Source: Erwinia typographi (GTDB taxonomy: Bacteria; Pseudomonadota; Gammaproteobacteria; Enterobacterales; Enterobacteriaceae). Taken from it: a DNA stretch of 64,000 nucleotides. The notes beneath the pieces are model-generated. The model was not told where the DNA came from and did no database searches. It saw nothing but the letters and a program-made list of their open reading frames with translations. The DNA is taken from the NCBI RefSeq assembly GCF_000773975.1, contig NZ_JRUQ01000062.1:124001-188000 (forward strand). Reading direction: 5' to 3'. Shown here one piece after another: positions 46,101 through 60,684 of this stretch. Every line of letters begins with the position of its first letter. The first letter of the stretch is position 1. Both the position numbers and the translations under genes were made by a program.

Positions 46101-46129
46101 AGTGTAAAACGATCGTTTTACATCGTCAA
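46101..46129 (-). promoter_or_regulatory. tetR-MFS promoter with perfect palindromic operator
   Basis: On the minus strand TTGACG (46129-46124), a 17-bp spacer and TACACT (46106-46101) form a good promoter. The 20-bp perfect palindrome TGTAAAACGATCGTTTTACA (46103-46122) fills the spacer and covers four bases of the -10. A dimeric TetR bound there would exclude RNA polymerase. The predicted start coincides with the A of the tetR ATG. Confidence 0.85.
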
Positions 46130-46234
46130 TGATCAAGTGAAAAAGGCACGTCAGGCCGGGACATGGCGGCGAGGTCCTGCCCAGTTTTTCTTTCCTCAAG
46201 GCGCGCATCGGCGCAGTACAGGACTGGCGTCATC

Positions 46235-46267
46235 AAAAAAAAATCCCCGCCTGAGCGAGGATTTTTT
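46235..46267 (-). terminator. Terminator of carAB
   Basis: On the minus strand AATCCTCGC, loop TCAG and GCGGGGATT (one G-U pair) are followed by a run of nine T. It starts 15 bp after the carB stop codon. Confidence 0.92.
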
Positions 46268-46281
46268 CATATCGGACCTTA

Positions 46282-49506
<3,225 letters not shown>

Positions 49507-49520
49507 TGTCTCGCTCCTGA

Positions 49521-50666
49521 TTATTTTGCGGTTGAACGGTAAGCTTCGATCAGTTCGATAAAGTGATCGAACAGCGGCGCGGCGTCATGCGGGCCCGGGC
49601 TGGCTTCAGGGTGGCCCTGGAAGCTGAACGCCGCTTTATCGGTGCGGTGAATTCCCTGCACCGTGTGGTCAAACAGCGAGGTATGCGTCACCCGCAGGTT
49701 GGCCGGCAAGTTGCCGTCATCTACCGCAAAACCGTGGTTCTGCGCGGTAATCATCACGGTATTGTTATCGAGGTCTTTCACCGGATGGTTGCCACCGTGG
49801 TGGCCCAGCTTCATTTTAACGGTCCCTGCACCGCTGGCCAGCGCCAGCAGCTGGTGTCCCAGGCAGATGCCGAACACCGGGATATCGGTTTCCAGCAGCG
49901 TTTTGATTGCCGAGATCGCGTAATCACAGGGTTCCGGGTCGCCCGGCCCGTTAGACAGGAAGATGCCGTCCGGGCTAAGCTTCAGCACCTCTGCTGCCGG
50001 GGTTTGCGCAGGAACGACCGTCAGGCGGCAGCCGCGGTCAACCAGCATCCGCAGGATATTGCGCTTAGCGCCGTAGTCGTAAGCCACTACGTGGAACGGC
50101 AGTTCGGCCTCTTCTTTCGCTTCCGGCAGGCCGTCCAGCGTCCAGCTCCCCTGCTGCCAGCGGTAGGTTTCACCGGTGGTCACTTCTTTCGCCAAATCCA
50201 TCCCTTTCAGGCCAGGGAAGGCTTTAGCCTGCTGTAAAGCCAGCTGCGCATCAGGCGACTCGCTGGCAATAATGCAGCCGTTCTGGGCCCCTTTTTCGCG
50301 CAGCAGACGGGTCAGCTTACGCGTATCGATATCGGCAATAGCGACAACATTGTGACGCTTCAGGTAGTCGGACAGCCCTTCTTCATTACGGAAGTTGCTG
50401 GCAATCAGCGGCAGGTCGCGAATAACCAGCCCCTGAGCGTGTACCTGGGAGGATTCTTCATCAGCGGAGTTGGTGCCGACATTGCCGATATGGGGATAAG
50501 TGAGAGTAACGATTTGGCGGGAATAGGAAGGGTCAGTGAGGATTTCTTGATAACCGGTCATTGAAGTATTGAAAACAACTTCCCCCACTGCCGATCCTGT
50601 TGCCCCGATGGCCCGACCGTGGAATTGGGTTCCGTCTTCGAGAACCAATAGCGCTGACTTAATCAA
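49521..50666 (-). CDS. carA: CarA, carbamoyl-phosphate synthase small (glutaminase) subunit
   Basis: CarA hydrolyses glutamine and channels ammonia to CarB. The start is TTG at 50666, placed five bases after a perfect AGGAGG, and gives 381 residues beginning with [11 protein letters not shown] as in K-12. A GTG nine codons upstream has no ribosome site and lies within the ArgR operator. The class I amidotransferase triad is visible: cysteine in [11 protein letters not shown], and histidine and glutamate in QGHPEASPG. Confidence 0.97.
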   Translation of the reverse strand: MIKSALLVLEDGTQFHGRAIGATGSAVGEVVFNTSMTGYQEILTDPSYSRQIVTLTYPHIGNVGTNSADEESSQVHAQGLVIRDLPLIASNFRNEEGLSDYLKRHNVVAIADIDTRKLTRLLREKGAQNGCIIASESPDAQLALQQAKAFPGLKGMDLAKEVTTGETYRWQQGSWTLDGLPEAKEEAELPFHVVAYDYGAKRNILRMLVDRGCRLTVVPAQTPAAEVLKLSPDGIFLSNGPGDPEPCDYAISAIKTLLETDIPVFGICLGHQLLALASGAGTVKMKLGHHGGNHPVKDLDNNTVMITAQNHGFAVDDGNLPANLRVTHTSLFDHTVQGIHRTDKAAFSFQGHPEASPGPHDAAPLFDHFIELIEAYRSTAK

Positions 50667-50676
50667 AACATCCTCC

Positions 50677-50715
50677 TGAGAATAAACAGTCACATTATTT
50701 GCATATTAATTCATT
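50677..50715 (-). promoter_or_regulatory. ArgR operator (two ARG boxes) of carAB
   Basis: On the minus strand AATGAATTAATATGCAAA (50715-50698) and TGTGACTGTTTATTCTCA (50694-50677) are 18-bp ARG boxes with three bases between, so their centres are 21 bp apart. That is the standard spacing for an ArgR hexamer. The first matches the consensus at all but one core base. The second ends only a few bases before the ribosome site of carA. Confidence 0.85.
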
Positions 50716-50732
50716 ACCAAGGCATAAATCAA
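50703..50732 (-). promoter_or_regulatory. carAB downstream promoter P2 (arginine-controlled)
   Basis: On the minus strand TTGATT (50732-50727) and TAATAT (50708-50703) are 18 bp apart. The -10 lies inside the first ARG box, so ArgR binding should block this promoter, as known for K-12 carP2. Confidence 0.65.
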
Positions 50733-50775
50733 TGCAAAAACCGCCTGAATTCTCGATTTTTGGCAAATTGCGCGC

Positions 50776-50804
50776 ATTCTAATGATCGCTCACCCGGTTG
50801 TCTA
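50776..50804 (-). promoter_or_regulatory. carAB upstream promoter P1 (pyrimidine-controlled)
   Basis: On the minus strand TAGACA (50804-50799) and TAGAAT (50781-50776) are 17 bp apart, about 73 bp upstream of P2. This matches the tandem layout of K-12 carAB, where P1 responds to pyrimidines and purines. Binding sites for its K-12 regulators were not resolved by eye. Confidence 0.65.
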
Positions 50805-51049
50805 CCCCGAAGGTGAGTTTTTCATGGTTTTTTACTCAACTGGTGAGTAAATCGGAAGATTCCCCCTGAAAAGCACAGACATCCCGGGAATAAAACCGCT
50901 CAAATGAACAGATGTGCATAGCAAAGGAAAAAAGGGGGGAGAAAAGTGGACCAAATGGTCAAAATTAACATCTGACGCGAAAAAAAACGATGATAACAGC
51001 CAACAACAGAGCCTTAGATGAAAAAAACCAATAAAATCGATAATTCTAC
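50805..51049. other. carAB upstream regulatory region; no gene seen
   Basis: AT-rich intergenic DNA with several A-tracts lies between P1 and the dapB terminator. In K-12 the equivalent stretch carries IHF, PepA and PurR sites that act on P1. Two similar words, CTCACCAGTTGAGTAAA and ACTCACCTTCGGGG, occur near 50800-50850. No reading frame is convincing. Confidence 0.5.
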
Positions 51050-51082
51050 AAAAATAAAAAGGGCAATAAAATTATTGCCCTT
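51050..51082 (-). terminator. Terminator of dapB
   Basis: On the minus strand AAGGGCAATAA and TTATTGCCCTT form a long stem around a TT-rich loop, followed by TTTATTTTT. It lies about 50 bp after the dapB stop codon. Confidence 0.9.
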
Positions 51083-51133
51083 CCAATCAGAACATTATGA
51101 TTGAAATAACCACATCACGATGGTGCACAACAC

Positions 51134-52263
<1,130 letters not shown>

Positions 52264-53217
52264 TTATTCGACCTGGCGGATATCGACGCGCAGCTCTTTC
52301 GGCACTTCGAAGACGATATTTTCTTCCCGACCGATCAGCTCAATCGCCACTTCACCACCAAATTCGCGCAGGCGCTGGATCACTTCCTGCACCAACACAT
52401 CCGGTGCGGAAGCCCCGGCGGTAACGCCAACGCAGCTGACGCCTTTAATCCACTCTTCCTGGATATCATCCGCCGAGTCGATCAGTCGCGCCAGTTTCCC
52501 CGCGCGCTGAGCCAGCTCGGCCAGCCGGTTGGAGTTGGAGGAGTTACGCGACCCCACCACCAGCACCACATCGGCATCTTTTGCCAGCGTGCGCACCGCT
52601 TCCTGCCGGTTAGTCGTCGCATAGCAAATGTCATCTTTACGCGGCCCGACTATCTTTGGAAAACGGGCGCGCAGCGCGTCAATCACTTCGTAAGTATCGT
52701 CCACCGAAAGCGTTGTCTGGGTCATAAAGCACAGGTTGTTTTCATCCTTAACCTGTAATTTATACACATCCTCTGGTGCCTCGACGAGATACATTCCGCC
52801 TTTAGGGCTGTTGTACTGCCCCATGGTGCCTTCCACTTCCGGGTGCCCGGCATGGCCAATCAAAATGGCTTCGGTGCCTTTACGACTGGCCCGCGCCACC
52901 TCCATATGCACTTTTGTCACCAGCGGACAGGTGGCGTCAAACAGCATGGTCAGATCGCGCGCTTTGGCTTCGGCCCTTACGGCCTGGGAAACGCCGTGCG
53001 CGGAGAAGATCAGGATCGAGCCATCCGGCACTTCGCCAATATCTTCAATAAAGATCGCGCCGCGCTCGCGCAGGCTGTTAACGACGTAGCGGTTATGCAC
53101 CACTTCATGGCGTACGTAGATCGGCGCGCCGTACATCTCCAGCGCGCGCTCCACGATACTGATGGCGCGATCGACGCCAGCACAAAAACCGCGGGGGTTA
53201 GCCAACAGGATTTGCAT
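52264..53217 (-). CDS. ispH: IspH, HMBPP reductase of the MEP pathway
   Basis: This [4Fe-4S] enzyme converts HMBPP to IPP and DMAPP, the last step of the MEP isoprenoid pathway. The ATG at 53217 ([15 protein letters not shown]) follows GGAGG and gives 317 residues; the longer frame upstream is the fkpB tail in another phase. The three cluster cysteines lie in [15 protein letters not shown] and CYATTNRQ. The start lies inside fkpB (20-bp overlap). It is the last gene of the ribF-ileS-lspA-fkpB-ispH unit. Confidence 0.97.
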   Translation of the reverse strand: MQILLANPRGFCAGVDRAISIVERALEMYGAPIYVRHEVVHNRYVVNSLRERGAIFIEDIGEVPDGSILIFSAHGVSQAVRAEAKARDLTMLFDATCPLVTKVHMEVARASRKGTEAILIGHAGHPEVEGTMGQYNSPKGGMYLVEAPEDVYKLQVKDENNLCFMTQTTLSVDDTYEVIDALRARFPKIVGPRKDDICYATTNRQEAVRTLAKDADVVLVVGSRNSSNSNRLAELAQRAGKLARLIDSADDIQEEWIKGVSCVGVTAGASAPDVLVQEVIQRLREFGGEVAIELIGREENIVFEVPKELRVDIRQVE

Positions 53218-53668
53218 TTGTCGCCTCCAGTAACGGATCGATTTCCAGCACTTCAACCTCAAAGTGGATGGTCTGCCCAGCCAGCGGATGATTGAAATCA
53301 ACGGTGATCGAATCGCCGGAAATTTCGCGGATCACGCCGGGCATTTCGTTACCATCCATGCCGCTGAACAGCATGATAGCGCCGATCTCAGGCTCGCCTG
53401 CCTGAGTAAAATCACGGCGGGAGAAGTACTGAATCAAATCGGGGCTGCTCTGGCCGAAAGCGTCGTCCGCGCTCAGCGAAAAGGCTTTCTTCGCGCCGAC
53501 TTCCAGCCCCAGCAGCTGTGACTCCAGCGCGTCAGACAGGCTGCCGTCTCCCAGGCTAAAGAGCGCGGGTTTACCGTTGTTGCGCGTGGATTCTGCCGTT
53601 GAGCCGTCTTCCAGCTTCAAGGTGAAATGCACCAGCACCGCGCTCTCGCGCTGTACAGAATCAGTCAT
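53198..53668 (-). CDS. fkpB: FkpB (SlpA), FKBP-type peptidyl-prolyl isomerase
   Basis: This SlyD-like cytoplasmic FKBP isomerase has 156 residues, seven longer than K-12. The extra residues are a C-terminal tail (after PLLEA) that creates the 20-bp overlap with ispH. The FKBP core [16 protein letters not shown] and the IF-domain [13 protein letters not shown] are clear. It lies nine bases after lspA. Confidence 0.97.
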   Translation of the reverse strand: MTDSVQRESAVLVHFTLKLEDGSTAESTRNNGKPALFSLGDGSLSDALESQLLGLEVGAKKAFSLSADDAFGQSSPDLIQYFSRRDFTQAGEPEIGAIMLFSGMDGNEMPGVIREISGDSITVDFNHPLAGQTIHFEVEVLEIDPLLEATNANPVG

Positions 53669-53677
53669 GCCCTGCCC

Positions 53678-54178
53678 TTAATTTTTAGCCTGTTTGCCGG
53701 ACGGGCTAAAGAAGCCCTCCAGCACGATCAGTGCGGCGCCAATGCAGATGCCGCAGTCGGCGACGTTGAAGGTGGCAAAATGCCAGTCGCCCACGTAGAA
53801 GTCGATAAAGTCGACCACAAAGCCGTGATACGCGCGGTCAAACAGGTTACCCAGCGCGCCGCCGATAATCAGCGCGTAGGCAATGTTGTTTAACTTATTA
53901 CTGGCGGCGGTGCGATACATCATCACCAGCAGCGCCACCACAATCGCCACGGCTATGCCAGCAAAGAACCAGCGCTGCCAGCCGCCTTTATCGGCGAGGA
54001 AGCTGAACGCCGCCCCGTAGTTGTGCGCATAGAAAAAGTTGAAAAATGGCATCACCGACATCGACTCATGCAGCATCAGCGTGTCCATGATCCACTGCTT
54101 GCTGGCAAAGTCGATGGCGATCACTACCAGCACCAGCCAGACCCAGCGTAAACCGGTCGAGAAGATTGGCTTACTCAT
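53678..54178 (-). CDS. lspA: LspA, lipoprotein signal peptidase
   Basis: LspA is the inner-membrane aspartyl protease that removes prolipoprotein signal peptides. The 166-residue product has four membrane segments and both catalytic aspartates, in [10 protein letters not shown] and [11 protein letters not shown]. Its ATG shares a base with the ileS stop codon (TGATG), implying coupling. Confidence 0.98.
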   Translation of the reverse strand: MSKPIFSTGLRWVWLVLVVIAIDFASKQWIMDTLMLHESMSVMPFFNFFYAHNYGAAFSFLADKGGWQRWFFAGIAVAIVVALLVMMYRTAASNKLNNIAYALIIGGALGNLFDRAYHGFVVDFIDFYVGDWHFATFNVADCGICIGAALIVLEGFFSPSGKQAKN

Positions 54179-56994
54179 CAGGCGAACTTACGCTGTTCGC
54201 CAGCGCCGGCAATGTTTGTCACACAGCGCCCGCACACTTCCGGATGCTCCGCACTCTGACCAATGTCGCTAGTGTAATGCCAGCAGCGCGGACATTTCTC
54301 GCCTTCTGCTTTATGCAGGGCGATTTTCAGACCTTTTACCAGTTCGCTCTGCTGCGCTTCTTCGGTAGCCAGCGCATAGTCAGCCACCTGCGCGCCGGAG
54401 GTGAGCAGCACAAAGCGAAGTTCGTCGCCCAGACTGTTCAGCTGCTGCGCCAGCTCTGCGTCGGCATACAGCGTTACCGTAGCTTCCAGCGAGCCGCCTA
54501 CGCGTTTATCCGCGCGCGCCTGCTCAATCACCTTGTTGACTTCGCCGCGCACTTTCAGCAGCTCAGCCCAGAAGCTGTCGTTCATCGACTCATTGTCCGC
54601 CAGGCCAAACAGCCCGTCATACCACTCCTCGGTGAACACATACTTCTCGCGCTTGCCCGGCAGTTCACCCCAGATTTCATCAGCGGTAAACGACATGATC
54701 GGCGCCATCCAGCGAACCAGCGCCTCGGCGATGTAATACAGCGCCGTCTGGCAGCTGCGGCGCGCCAGGCCATCCGCTTTCGCGGTGTACTGACGGTCCT
54801 TAATGATGTCCAGATAGAACGAGCCCATCTCAATCGAGCAGAACTGCATCAGGCGCTGGACCACCTCGTGGAAGTCATAGCTGGCGTAGGAAGCAATGAT
54901 GGCATCCTGAGCGGCTTTAGCGCGACCCACCGCCCAGCGGTCCAGCACCACCATCTCTTCCGGCTTGACGCTGTCGGTTTCAGGGTTGAAGCCGTTCAGG
55001 TTTGCCAGCAGGAAGCGCGCGGTGTTACGGATACGACGATAAGAGTCGGCGGAGCGTTTGAGGATCTCGTCCGACACGGCCATTTCGCCGGAGTAATCGG
55101 TAGACGCCACCCACAGACGCAGGATGTCGCCACCCAGCTTGTTCATTACCTCCTGAGGGGAGACCGTATTACCAATAGATTTCGACATTTTGCGACCCTG
55201 ACCATCGACGGTGAAACCGTGCGTCAGGACCTGGCGGTAAGGCGCTTTGCCTTTCATCGCCGTCGAAATCATCAGGGAAGACATAAACCAGCCGCGGTGC
55301 TGATCCGATCCTTCCAGATACATATCTGGCGCGTGGCCGTCGAATTCAGGGCGGGCATCCACAACCGAATAGCTGGTTGACCCGGAGTCGAACCAGACGT
55401 CCAGGGTATCAGGCACTTTGACATAGTTATCCGCATCCGCGCCCATCAGTTCTCTGGCGTCAAGATCCCACCAGGCCTGGATGCCATCCTGCTCAACGCG
55501 CTGGGCCACTTTCTCCATCAGCTCAAGGGTATCCGGGTGCAGCTGCTCGGTGTCTTTATGCACGAACAGCGCCATCGGCACGCCCCAGGTACGCTGGCGA
55601 GAGATACACCAGTCCGGGCGATTAGCCACCATCGATTCGATACGCGCCTGGCCCCAGTCAGGGATCCACTGCACGCCTTTGATCTCGCTCAAGGACTGCG
55701 CACGCAGGCCTTTATGATCCATGCTGATAAACCACTGCGGCGTCGCGCGGAAGATGATCGGCGTTTTGTGACGCCAGCAGTGCGGGTAGCTGTGCAGCAG
55801 TTTTTCGACGTGCAGCAGCGCGCCTTTTTCACGCAGCAGCTCAACGATAACGTCGTTGGCTTTAAAGACGTTCATGCCATCCAGCCCTGGATAAGTGCCC
55901 GGCAGGAAGCTGCCGTCTGGCCCCACTGGGTTAGCGGTTTCGATACCGTATTTCTGACCGATAACGAAGTCGTCAGGGCCGTGACCAGGCGCGGTATGCA
56001 CTGCGCCCGTACCGGCATCAAGGGTGACGTGATCGCCCAGCACCACGGGAGAGGTGTGGTTCAGGAACGGATGCTGGAACGGCTGTAGCTCAAGATCGGC
56101 GCCTTTCGCCTCGCCCAGCACCTGCCATTCAGCAATCCCGGCGCGCTTCATCACGCTTTCGACCAGATCCTTCGCCAGGATCAGCGCGCGACCGTCGATT
56201 TGCACCAGCTGGTACTCAAATTCCGGGTGCAGAGAGATAGCGCGGTTGGCCGGCATGGTCCACGGCGTGGTAGTCCAGATCACCAGCGCAATCGGGCCGT
56301 CTACATGATGAGCGGCAAACTTGGTCTGCACGGCTTCCTTGTTGACGGCATTGAACATCACGTCGATAGACGGGGAGGTTTTGTCGTAGTACTCGACTTC
56401 CGCCTCGGCCAGTGCGGAGCGGCAGTCCATACACCAGTGCACCGGCTTAGCGCCCTTGTGCAGGTGGCCGTTGCCGATAATTTTACCGAGCGCGCGAATG
56501 ATGTTGGCTTCGGTTTTAAAGTTCATGGTCAGGTAGGGACGATCCCAGTCGCCCAGCACGCCCAGACGGATAAAGTCCTGCTTCTGGCCTTCCACCTGCT
56601 CCGCCGCGTATTTGCGACAGGCGGCGCGGAATTCCGCCGCGGTGACTTTTTCGCCCGGCTTGCCGATCATCTGCTCGACCTTATGCTCGATAGGCAGACC
56701 GTGGCAGTCCCAGCCCGGCACATAAGGCGAGTCGTAGCCCGCCATGCCTTTGGACTTGACGATAATGTCTTTCAGAATCTTATTAACCGAGTGACCAATA
56801 TGAATGCTGCCGTTCGCATAGGGAGGGCCGTCATGCAGGATAAAGGTTTTTTTCCCTTTTTTGGCTGCGCGGATGATGCCGTAGAGATTGTCATCATACC
56901 AACGTTGCAGCATTCCCGGTTCGCGTTTGGCCAGATCGCCACGCATCGGGAACCCCGTTTCCGGCAAATTCAGGGTAGATTTATAGTCACTCAT
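54178..56994 (-). CDS. ileS: IleS, isoleucyl-tRNA synthetase
   Basis: IleS is a class I tRNA synthetase of 938 residues, the K-12 length. The HIGH motif lies in [11 protein letters not shown] (near residue 64) and KMSKS in [10 protein letters not shown] (about 600). A large CP1 editing domain sits between them, and the C-terminal zinc site has four cysteines in CPRCWHYT and CGRCVTN. It follows ribF by 30 bp. Confidence 0.99.
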   Translation of the reverse strand: MSDYKSTLNLPETGFPMRGDLAKREPGMLQRWYDDNLYGIIRAAKKGKKTFILHDGPPYANGSIHIGHSVNKILKDIIVKSKGMAGYDSPYVPGWDCHGLPIEHKVEQMIGKPGEKVTAAEFRAACRKYAAEQVEGQKQDFIRLGVLGDWDRPYLTMNFKTEANIIRALGKIIGNGHLHKGAKPVHWCMDCRSALAEAEVEYYDKTSPSIDVMFNAVNKEAVQTKFAAHHVDGPIALVIWTTTPWTMPANRAISLHPEFEYQLVQIDGRALILAKDLVESVMKRAGIAEWQVLGEAKGADLELQPFQHPFLNHTSPVVLGDHVTLDAGTGAVHTAPGHGPDDFVIGQKYGIETANPVGPDGSFLPGTYPGLDGMNVFKANDVIVELLREKGALLHVEKLLHSYPHCWRHKTPIIFRATPQWFISMDHKGLRAQSLSEIKGVQWIPDWGQARIESMVANRPDWCISRQRTWGVPMALFVHKDTEQLHPDTLELMEKVAQRVEQDGIQAWWDLDARELMGADADNYVKVPDTLDVWFDSGSTSYSVVDARPEFDGHAPDMYLEGSDQHRGWFMSSLMISTAMKGKAPYRQVLTHGFTVDGQGRKMSKSIGNTVSPQEVMNKLGGDILRLWVASTDYSGEMAVSDEILKRSADSYRRIRNTARFLLANLNGFNPETDSVKPEEMVVLDRWAVGRAKAAQDAIIASYASYDFHEVVQRLMQFCSIEMGSFYLDIIKDRQYTAKADGLARRSCQTALYYIAEALVRWMAPIMSFTADEIWGELPGKREKYVFTEEWYDGLFGLADNESMNDSFWAELLKVRGEVNKVIEQARADKRVGGSLEATVTLYADAELAQQLNSLGDELRFVLLTSGAQVADYALATEEAQQSELVKGLKIALHKAEGEKCPRCWHYTSDIGQSAEHPEVCGRCVTNIAGAGEQRKFA

Positions 56995-57024
56995 CAGATT
57001 CTCGATTCCGTATTTCGGTTCGGT

Positions 57025-57963
57025 TTAAACCGGTGTTTTCAGCCCAAAAAAGGTTCGGGCGCTCACCACATCTTTAGCAATTTGCTCTTTGAGCGCGTCC
57101 AGCGAAGCAAAACGCTGCTCATTACGTATTTTGTCACGAAGCACCACTTCTATATGGCGTCCGTACAGATTCATTGCAACGTCCAGCAGGTGAACTTCCA
57201 GCTGCTGGCGCATACCGGCGACCGTCGGACGCGTGCCGATGTTGGCTACGCCGGGGAGCGGTCTGTCGCCCAACCCGAGCACTTCAACGGCATACACGCC
57301 CTTCACCGGAGAAACATAGCGTCTCAGCGGTAAATTCGCGGTAGGAAAGCCCAGAGTTCGGCCCAGTGCATCACCGTGCACCACCCGGCCTGAAATGCTG
57401 AAGGGATGTCCAAGAAGTGAGGCCGCCAGCGGCAAATTATCGTCTGCCAACGCCTGACGGACTGACGTACTGCTGATGCGTTTACCCGCATCGCAGAAGC
57501 TCTGGGTGGCGATCACGTCAAAGCCATACTCGACGCCCGCATTCTGTAATAACAGGAAATCCCCCTGGCGACCAGCGCCAAAACGGAAGTCGTCGCCCAC
57601 CGCCAGGAACTTCACGCCCAGCTTATTGACCAGCAAATCGGCCACAAAGCTTTGTGCGGTCAGCGCGGCGAAGCGGCGGTCAAAGCGCACGCACAGCACC
57701 GCATCCACCCCGGCTTCGCTAAGGTAGCGCACTTTGTCGCGCAGGCGCGTCAGCCTGACCGGCGCCTTATCCCCCGCAAACAGCTCAATCGGCTGCGGTT
57801 CAAAAATCATCACCACCACCGGCAGATTGCGCTGGCGTCCTTCTTCACACAGTCGGGCCAACAGTGCCTGATGGCCGCGGTGCACGCCATCGAAATTACC
57901 GATGGTCAGTACGCAGCCGCGATGCTGCTCCCTAAGGTTATAAATGCCGCGGATAAACTTCAT
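57025..57963 (-). CDS. ribF: RibF, bifunctional riboflavin kinase/FAD synthetase
   Basis: RibF makes FMN from riboflavin and then FAD. The 312-residue product has an N-terminal nucleotidyltransferase domain (TIGNFDGVHRGHQALL, near residues 21-36) and a C-terminal flavokinase domain (GRTLGFPTANLPL). It heads the ribF-ileS-lspA-fkpB-ispH unit and diverges from rpsT, as in K-12. Confidence 0.98.
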   Translation of the reverse strand: MKFIRGIYNLREQHRGCVLTIGNFDGVHRGHQALLARLCEEGRQRNLPVVVMIFEPQPIELFAGDKAPVRLTRLRDKVRYLSEAGVDAVLCVRFDRRFAALTAQSFVADLLVNKLGVKFLAVGDDFRFGAGRQGDFLLLQNAGVEYGFDVIATQSFCDAGKRISSTSVRQALADDNLPLAASLLGHPFSISGRVVHGDALGRTLGFPTANLPLRRYVSPVKGVYAVEVLGLGDRPLPGVANIGTRPTVAGMRQQLEVHLLDVAMNLYGRHIEVVLRDKIRNEQRFASLDALKEQIAKDVVSARTFFGLKTPV

Positions 57964-57992
57964 GGCTGGCTCAAATTTGTGGAAATCGGCGG

Positions 57993-58021
57993 ATTATACC
58001 AAGTACCGCCAGGAAGGTTAA
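57993..58021 (-). promoter_or_regulatory. ribF-ileS operon promoter
   Basis: On the minus strand TTAACC (58021-58016) and a perfect TATAAT (57998-57993) preceded by TGG are 17 bp apart. The leader to the ribF ATG would be about 23 nt. Confidence 0.75.
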
Positions 58022-58203
58022 CCCGCGAATGCGGCTTTCCCCAGTTTATCGCGGCATTTTCTGCGGCAAACCGCCTCTGAGCGCGGCATTCGCATTTATC
58101 TTGTGAATAAGCTGTATTCGTAGGGATGAAGCTGATAGAATCTTGCGCCATCGAAACGTAACCAGGTGTCGTTTTTTTAGCGGCGCTTATTTGCACAAAT
58201 CCA
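58022..58203. other. Divergent ribF/rpsT intergenic core; no gene seen
   Basis: No reading frame is supportable. The stretch lies between the minus-strand ribF promoter and the plus-strand rpsT promoter. K-12 rpsT has two promoters; only the proximal one was clear here. Confidence 0.5.
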
Positions 58204-58232
58204 TTGACAACCATGGGCGAAAGAGGCATATT
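58204..58232 (+). promoter_or_regulatory. rpsT proximal promoter
   Basis: TTGACA (58204-58209) and CATATT (58227-58232) are separated by 17 bp. The leader to the TTG start would be about 40 nt. It corresponds to P2 of K-12 rpsT. Confidence 0.75.
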
Positions 58233-58278
58233 CCTCGGCCTTTGAATTGTCCTCATAGAACTATTTGGGAGTTGGACC

Positions 58279-58542
58279 TTGGCTAATATCAAATCAGCTA
58301 AGAAACGCGCAGTAACGTCTGAGAAGCGTCGTAAGCACAACGCTAGCCGTCGTTCAATGTTGCGTACTTTTATCAAGAAAGTGTACGTTGCTATCGCCGC
58401 TGGCGACAAAGCTGCTGCGCAGAATGCATTTAACGATATGCAACCAATTGTGGACCGTCAGGCAGCTAAAGGCCTGATCCACAAAAACAAAGCGGCACGT
58501 CATAAAGCAAATCTGACTGCACAGATCAACAAACTGGCTTAA
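58279..58542 (+). CDS. rpsT: Ribosomal protein S20
   Basis: S20 is a small basic 30S subunit protein of 87 residues, nearly identical to K-12 ([17 protein letters not shown] after the initiator). The start codon is TTG, preceded by GGGAG at proper distance. In K-12 rpsT the rare UUG start is part of translational autocontrol by S20. It is a single gene with its own promoter and terminator. Confidence 0.98.
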   Translation: MANIKSAKKRAVTSEKRRKHNASRRSMLRTFIKKVYVAIAAGDKAAAQNAFNDMQPIVDRQAAKGLIHKNKAARHKANLTAQINKLA

Positions 58543-58571
58543 TCGCCACGCTGTTAATCCGCTTTGATGAA

Positions 58572-58595
58572 GAAACCGGCTATGCCGGTTTTTTT
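58572..58595 (+). terminator. rpsT terminator
   Basis: AAACCGGC, loop TAT and GCCGGTTT are followed by a run of T. It lies about 30 bp after rpsT and just beyond the end of the convergent nhaR, for which it may also serve. Confidence 0.92.
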
Positions 58596-58606
58596 ATGCC
58601 TGCGAT

Positions 58607-59494
58607 TCAGGAAAACTGCGCGCTAAAGTCCCTGCCGCAGATCCGCTTCACCGCTGGATGCTGGATCATGCGCTCGGCAAAAATTACGTGATACTCCTCA
58701 ACCGCGCTTTCAACCCTGCCCAGCTCGACAATGTCTTTTTGCTGGAAATGCTCTTCGGCGTAGCATGAAGGCGCCACAAAAATCGCCTGATGACTCTCGC
58801 CAAACGCCTTCATCAGCGCGGCATCATCGAACTCGCCAAGAATGTCCACTTTCAGTCCCAGGGTTTGAAACCAGTTAAGCAGCTTGCGACCAAGCATCGA
58901 ACGGCGGCTTGGGATCAGCAGCTTTCGCTGTTCAAGGCAGGCGGGAAACGGTAAATCCGGTAACGGCGTCTGGCACCAGAAGCTGATGGCCGACTCACCC
59001 AACTTGACGGAAAACAGTCCCTCCTGCTGAGTGGAATCTATCGGGCAGTCAGAGAGGATCATGTCCAGCTTATGCTGGCTGAGCTGCTCAAGCAGCATCT
59101 CATGCGTGGATTCAAAGCAGCGCAGGTGGATTTTATCTTCCCCGACCACCGCGGTTTGCAGCACGAGGCTGACCAGCCGCTTGGAAAGCACGTCCGCGAC
59201 GCCAACGTCGAACAGCAGGCTGGCCTCTTTGCGGTAGTTGACGATATCCAGCATCTCCTGGCTGAGCTGGAACATGCGATCCGCGTAGCGGAACACCAGT
59301 TGCCCAAGCTCAGAAGGCACCAGTCCTCTGCCCTGCCGCTTAAACAGCTTGCCCTGCAAACGATCCTCAAGCGCCTTGATCTGCCCGGTAATGGTCTGCG
59401 GCGTAAGATTGAGGGCCTCTGCCGCGCCAACCACCGAACCCGCCTTGCACACCTGCCAGAAGTAATAGAGGTGGTTATAGTTTATGTACGACAT
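58607..59494 (-). CDS. nhaR: NhaR, LysR-type sodium-responsive activator
   Basis: NhaR activates nhaA in response to sodium. The 295-residue protein has the LysR N-terminal helix-turn-helix ([36 protein letters not shown] over residues 11-46) and an effector-binding domain. It lies 29 bp downstream of nhaA, as in K-12. Confidence 0.97.
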   Translation of the reverse strand: MSYINYNHLYYFWQVCKAGSVVGAAEALNLTPQTITGQIKALEDRLQGKLFKRQGRGLVPSELGQLVFRYADRMFQLSQEMLDIVNYRKEASLLFDVGVADVLSKRLVSLVLQTAVVGEDKIHLRCFESTHEMLLEQLSQHKLDMILSDCPIDSTQQEGLFSVKLGESAISFWCQTPLPDLPFPACLEQRKLLIPSRRSMLGRKLLNWFQTLGLKVDILGEFDDAALMKAFGESHQAIFVAPSCYAEEHFQQKDIVELGRVESAVEEYHVIFAERMIQHPAVKRICGRDFSAQFS

Positions 59495-59523
59495 TTGCGC
59501 CTCCCCGGCAGTGGCTGAACCTG

Positions 59524-60684
59524 TTACCTGAGTTTGACCCGCAGCAGCGAATAGCCGACCACGGCTGACACAATCGAACCGGTCAGAATGCCCAGCTTCG
59601 CCAGCGTCACCATTTCTTCATGGGCGGCATCAAAGGCCAGCGAAGCAATGAATATCGACATGGTGAAACCAATGCCGCACAGCAGACCAATGGCGGAAAT
59701 GTCCTGCATCCGCGTGCCATCAGGCAGCGCCGCAATCCGCAGTTTCACCGCCAGCCAGCAGATCAGCGTGATCCCCAGCGGCTTGCCGATAAACAGGCCC
59801 AGCACAATCCCCATCGGCACCGAGGAGAGCAGACCGTTGATCGACACGCCGGTTAACGAGACGCCCGCATTGGCAAAGGCAAACAGCGGCAGGATCAGCC
59901 AGCTTACCCACGGCGCGAGGCCGTGCGCCAGATGCACTGAAGGTGAGTGTCCATTCTCTTTCTTCAGCGGAACAAAGAAGCCGACAATCACCCCCGCGAT
60001 GGTCGCGTGGATGCCGGATTTCAGCACCGCCACCCACAGAACCATTCCCACCAGCATATAGAGGGAGAGGCTGCGCACGCCCATCCGGTTAAGCAGCGCC
60101 AGCAGCACAACTGCCCCGCCAGCCACCGCCAGCGACGTCAGGGAGAGATCCTGAGTGTAGAAGAAAGCGATAATCAGGATCGCCCCAAGATCATCAATCA
60201 CCGCCAGCGCCATCAGAAATATTTTCAGCGCTGGCGGCACGCGGCTGCCTAACAGCGCCAGTATCCCCAGGGCAAAAGCGATGTCCGTAGCCGTTGGGAT
60301 CGCCCAGCCATGAATAGCCAGCGGATGCTGATGGTTGACGGCGGCATAGATCAGGCCCGGCGCCAGCATCCCGCCCAGGGCGGCAATCAGCGGAAACAGG
60401 GCGCGCTCACGCGTAGCCAGCGATCCAGAAACCAGCTCGTGCTTTACCTCAAGGCCAATCATCAGGAAGAACAGCGCCATCAGCGCATCGTTGATCCACA
60501 GCAGCAGGTTTTTACTGATATCCAGGCTGCCGAAGCGAAACTCAACCGGCATGGCGAGAATCGACTGGTAAGCCTGCTGGGTTCCGGCACTATTTGCCAG
60601 AATCATCGCTAACGCCGCCGCGATAATTAAAATCACCCCACCTGTAGCTTCATTTTTCAGTAATCGTTTTAGCGCCGAGCTCAT
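59524..60684 (-). CDS. nhaA: NhaA, Na+/H+ antiporter
   Basis: NhaA is an inner-membrane antiporter that exports sodium in exchange for protons at alkaline pH. The ATG at 60684 ([16 protein letters not shown]) follows AAGGGA and gives 386 residues, near the K-12 388. The paired aspartates of the ion site lie in [13 protein letters not shown], and [16 protein letters not shown] contains the unwound helix IV. In K-12 dnaJ lies upstream; here the neighbour is an unrelated dehydrogenase. Confidence 0.98.
   Translation of the reverse strand: MSSALKRLLKNEATGGVILIIAAALAMILANSAGTQQAYQSILAMPVEFRFGSLDISKNLLLWINDALMALFFLMIGLEVKHELVSGSLATRERALFPLIAALGGMLAPGLIYAAVNHQHPLAIHGWAIPTATDIAFALGILALLGSRVPPALKIFLMALAVIDDLGAILIIAFFYTQDLSLTSLAVAGGAVVLLALLNRMGVRSLSLYMLVGMVLWVAVLKSGIHATIAGVIVGFFVPLKKENGHSPSVHLAHGLAPWVSWLILPLFAFANAGVSLTGVSINGLLSSVPMGIVLGLFIGKPLGITLICWLAVKLRIAALPDGTRMQDISAIGLLCGIGFTMSIFIASLAFDAAHEEMVTLAKLGILTGSIVSAVVGYSLLRVKLR

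Noticed and set aside
50667-50693. GTG start for carA nine codons upstream
   Set aside because: Lies within the second ARG box, lacks a ribosome site, while the TTG at 50666 follows AGGAGG and matches the K-12 N-terminus.
54166-57333. Two long plus-strand frames (404 and 377 codons) over ileS and ribF
   Set aside because: Antisense shadows of ileS; no domain features, and they cross real gene boundaries.
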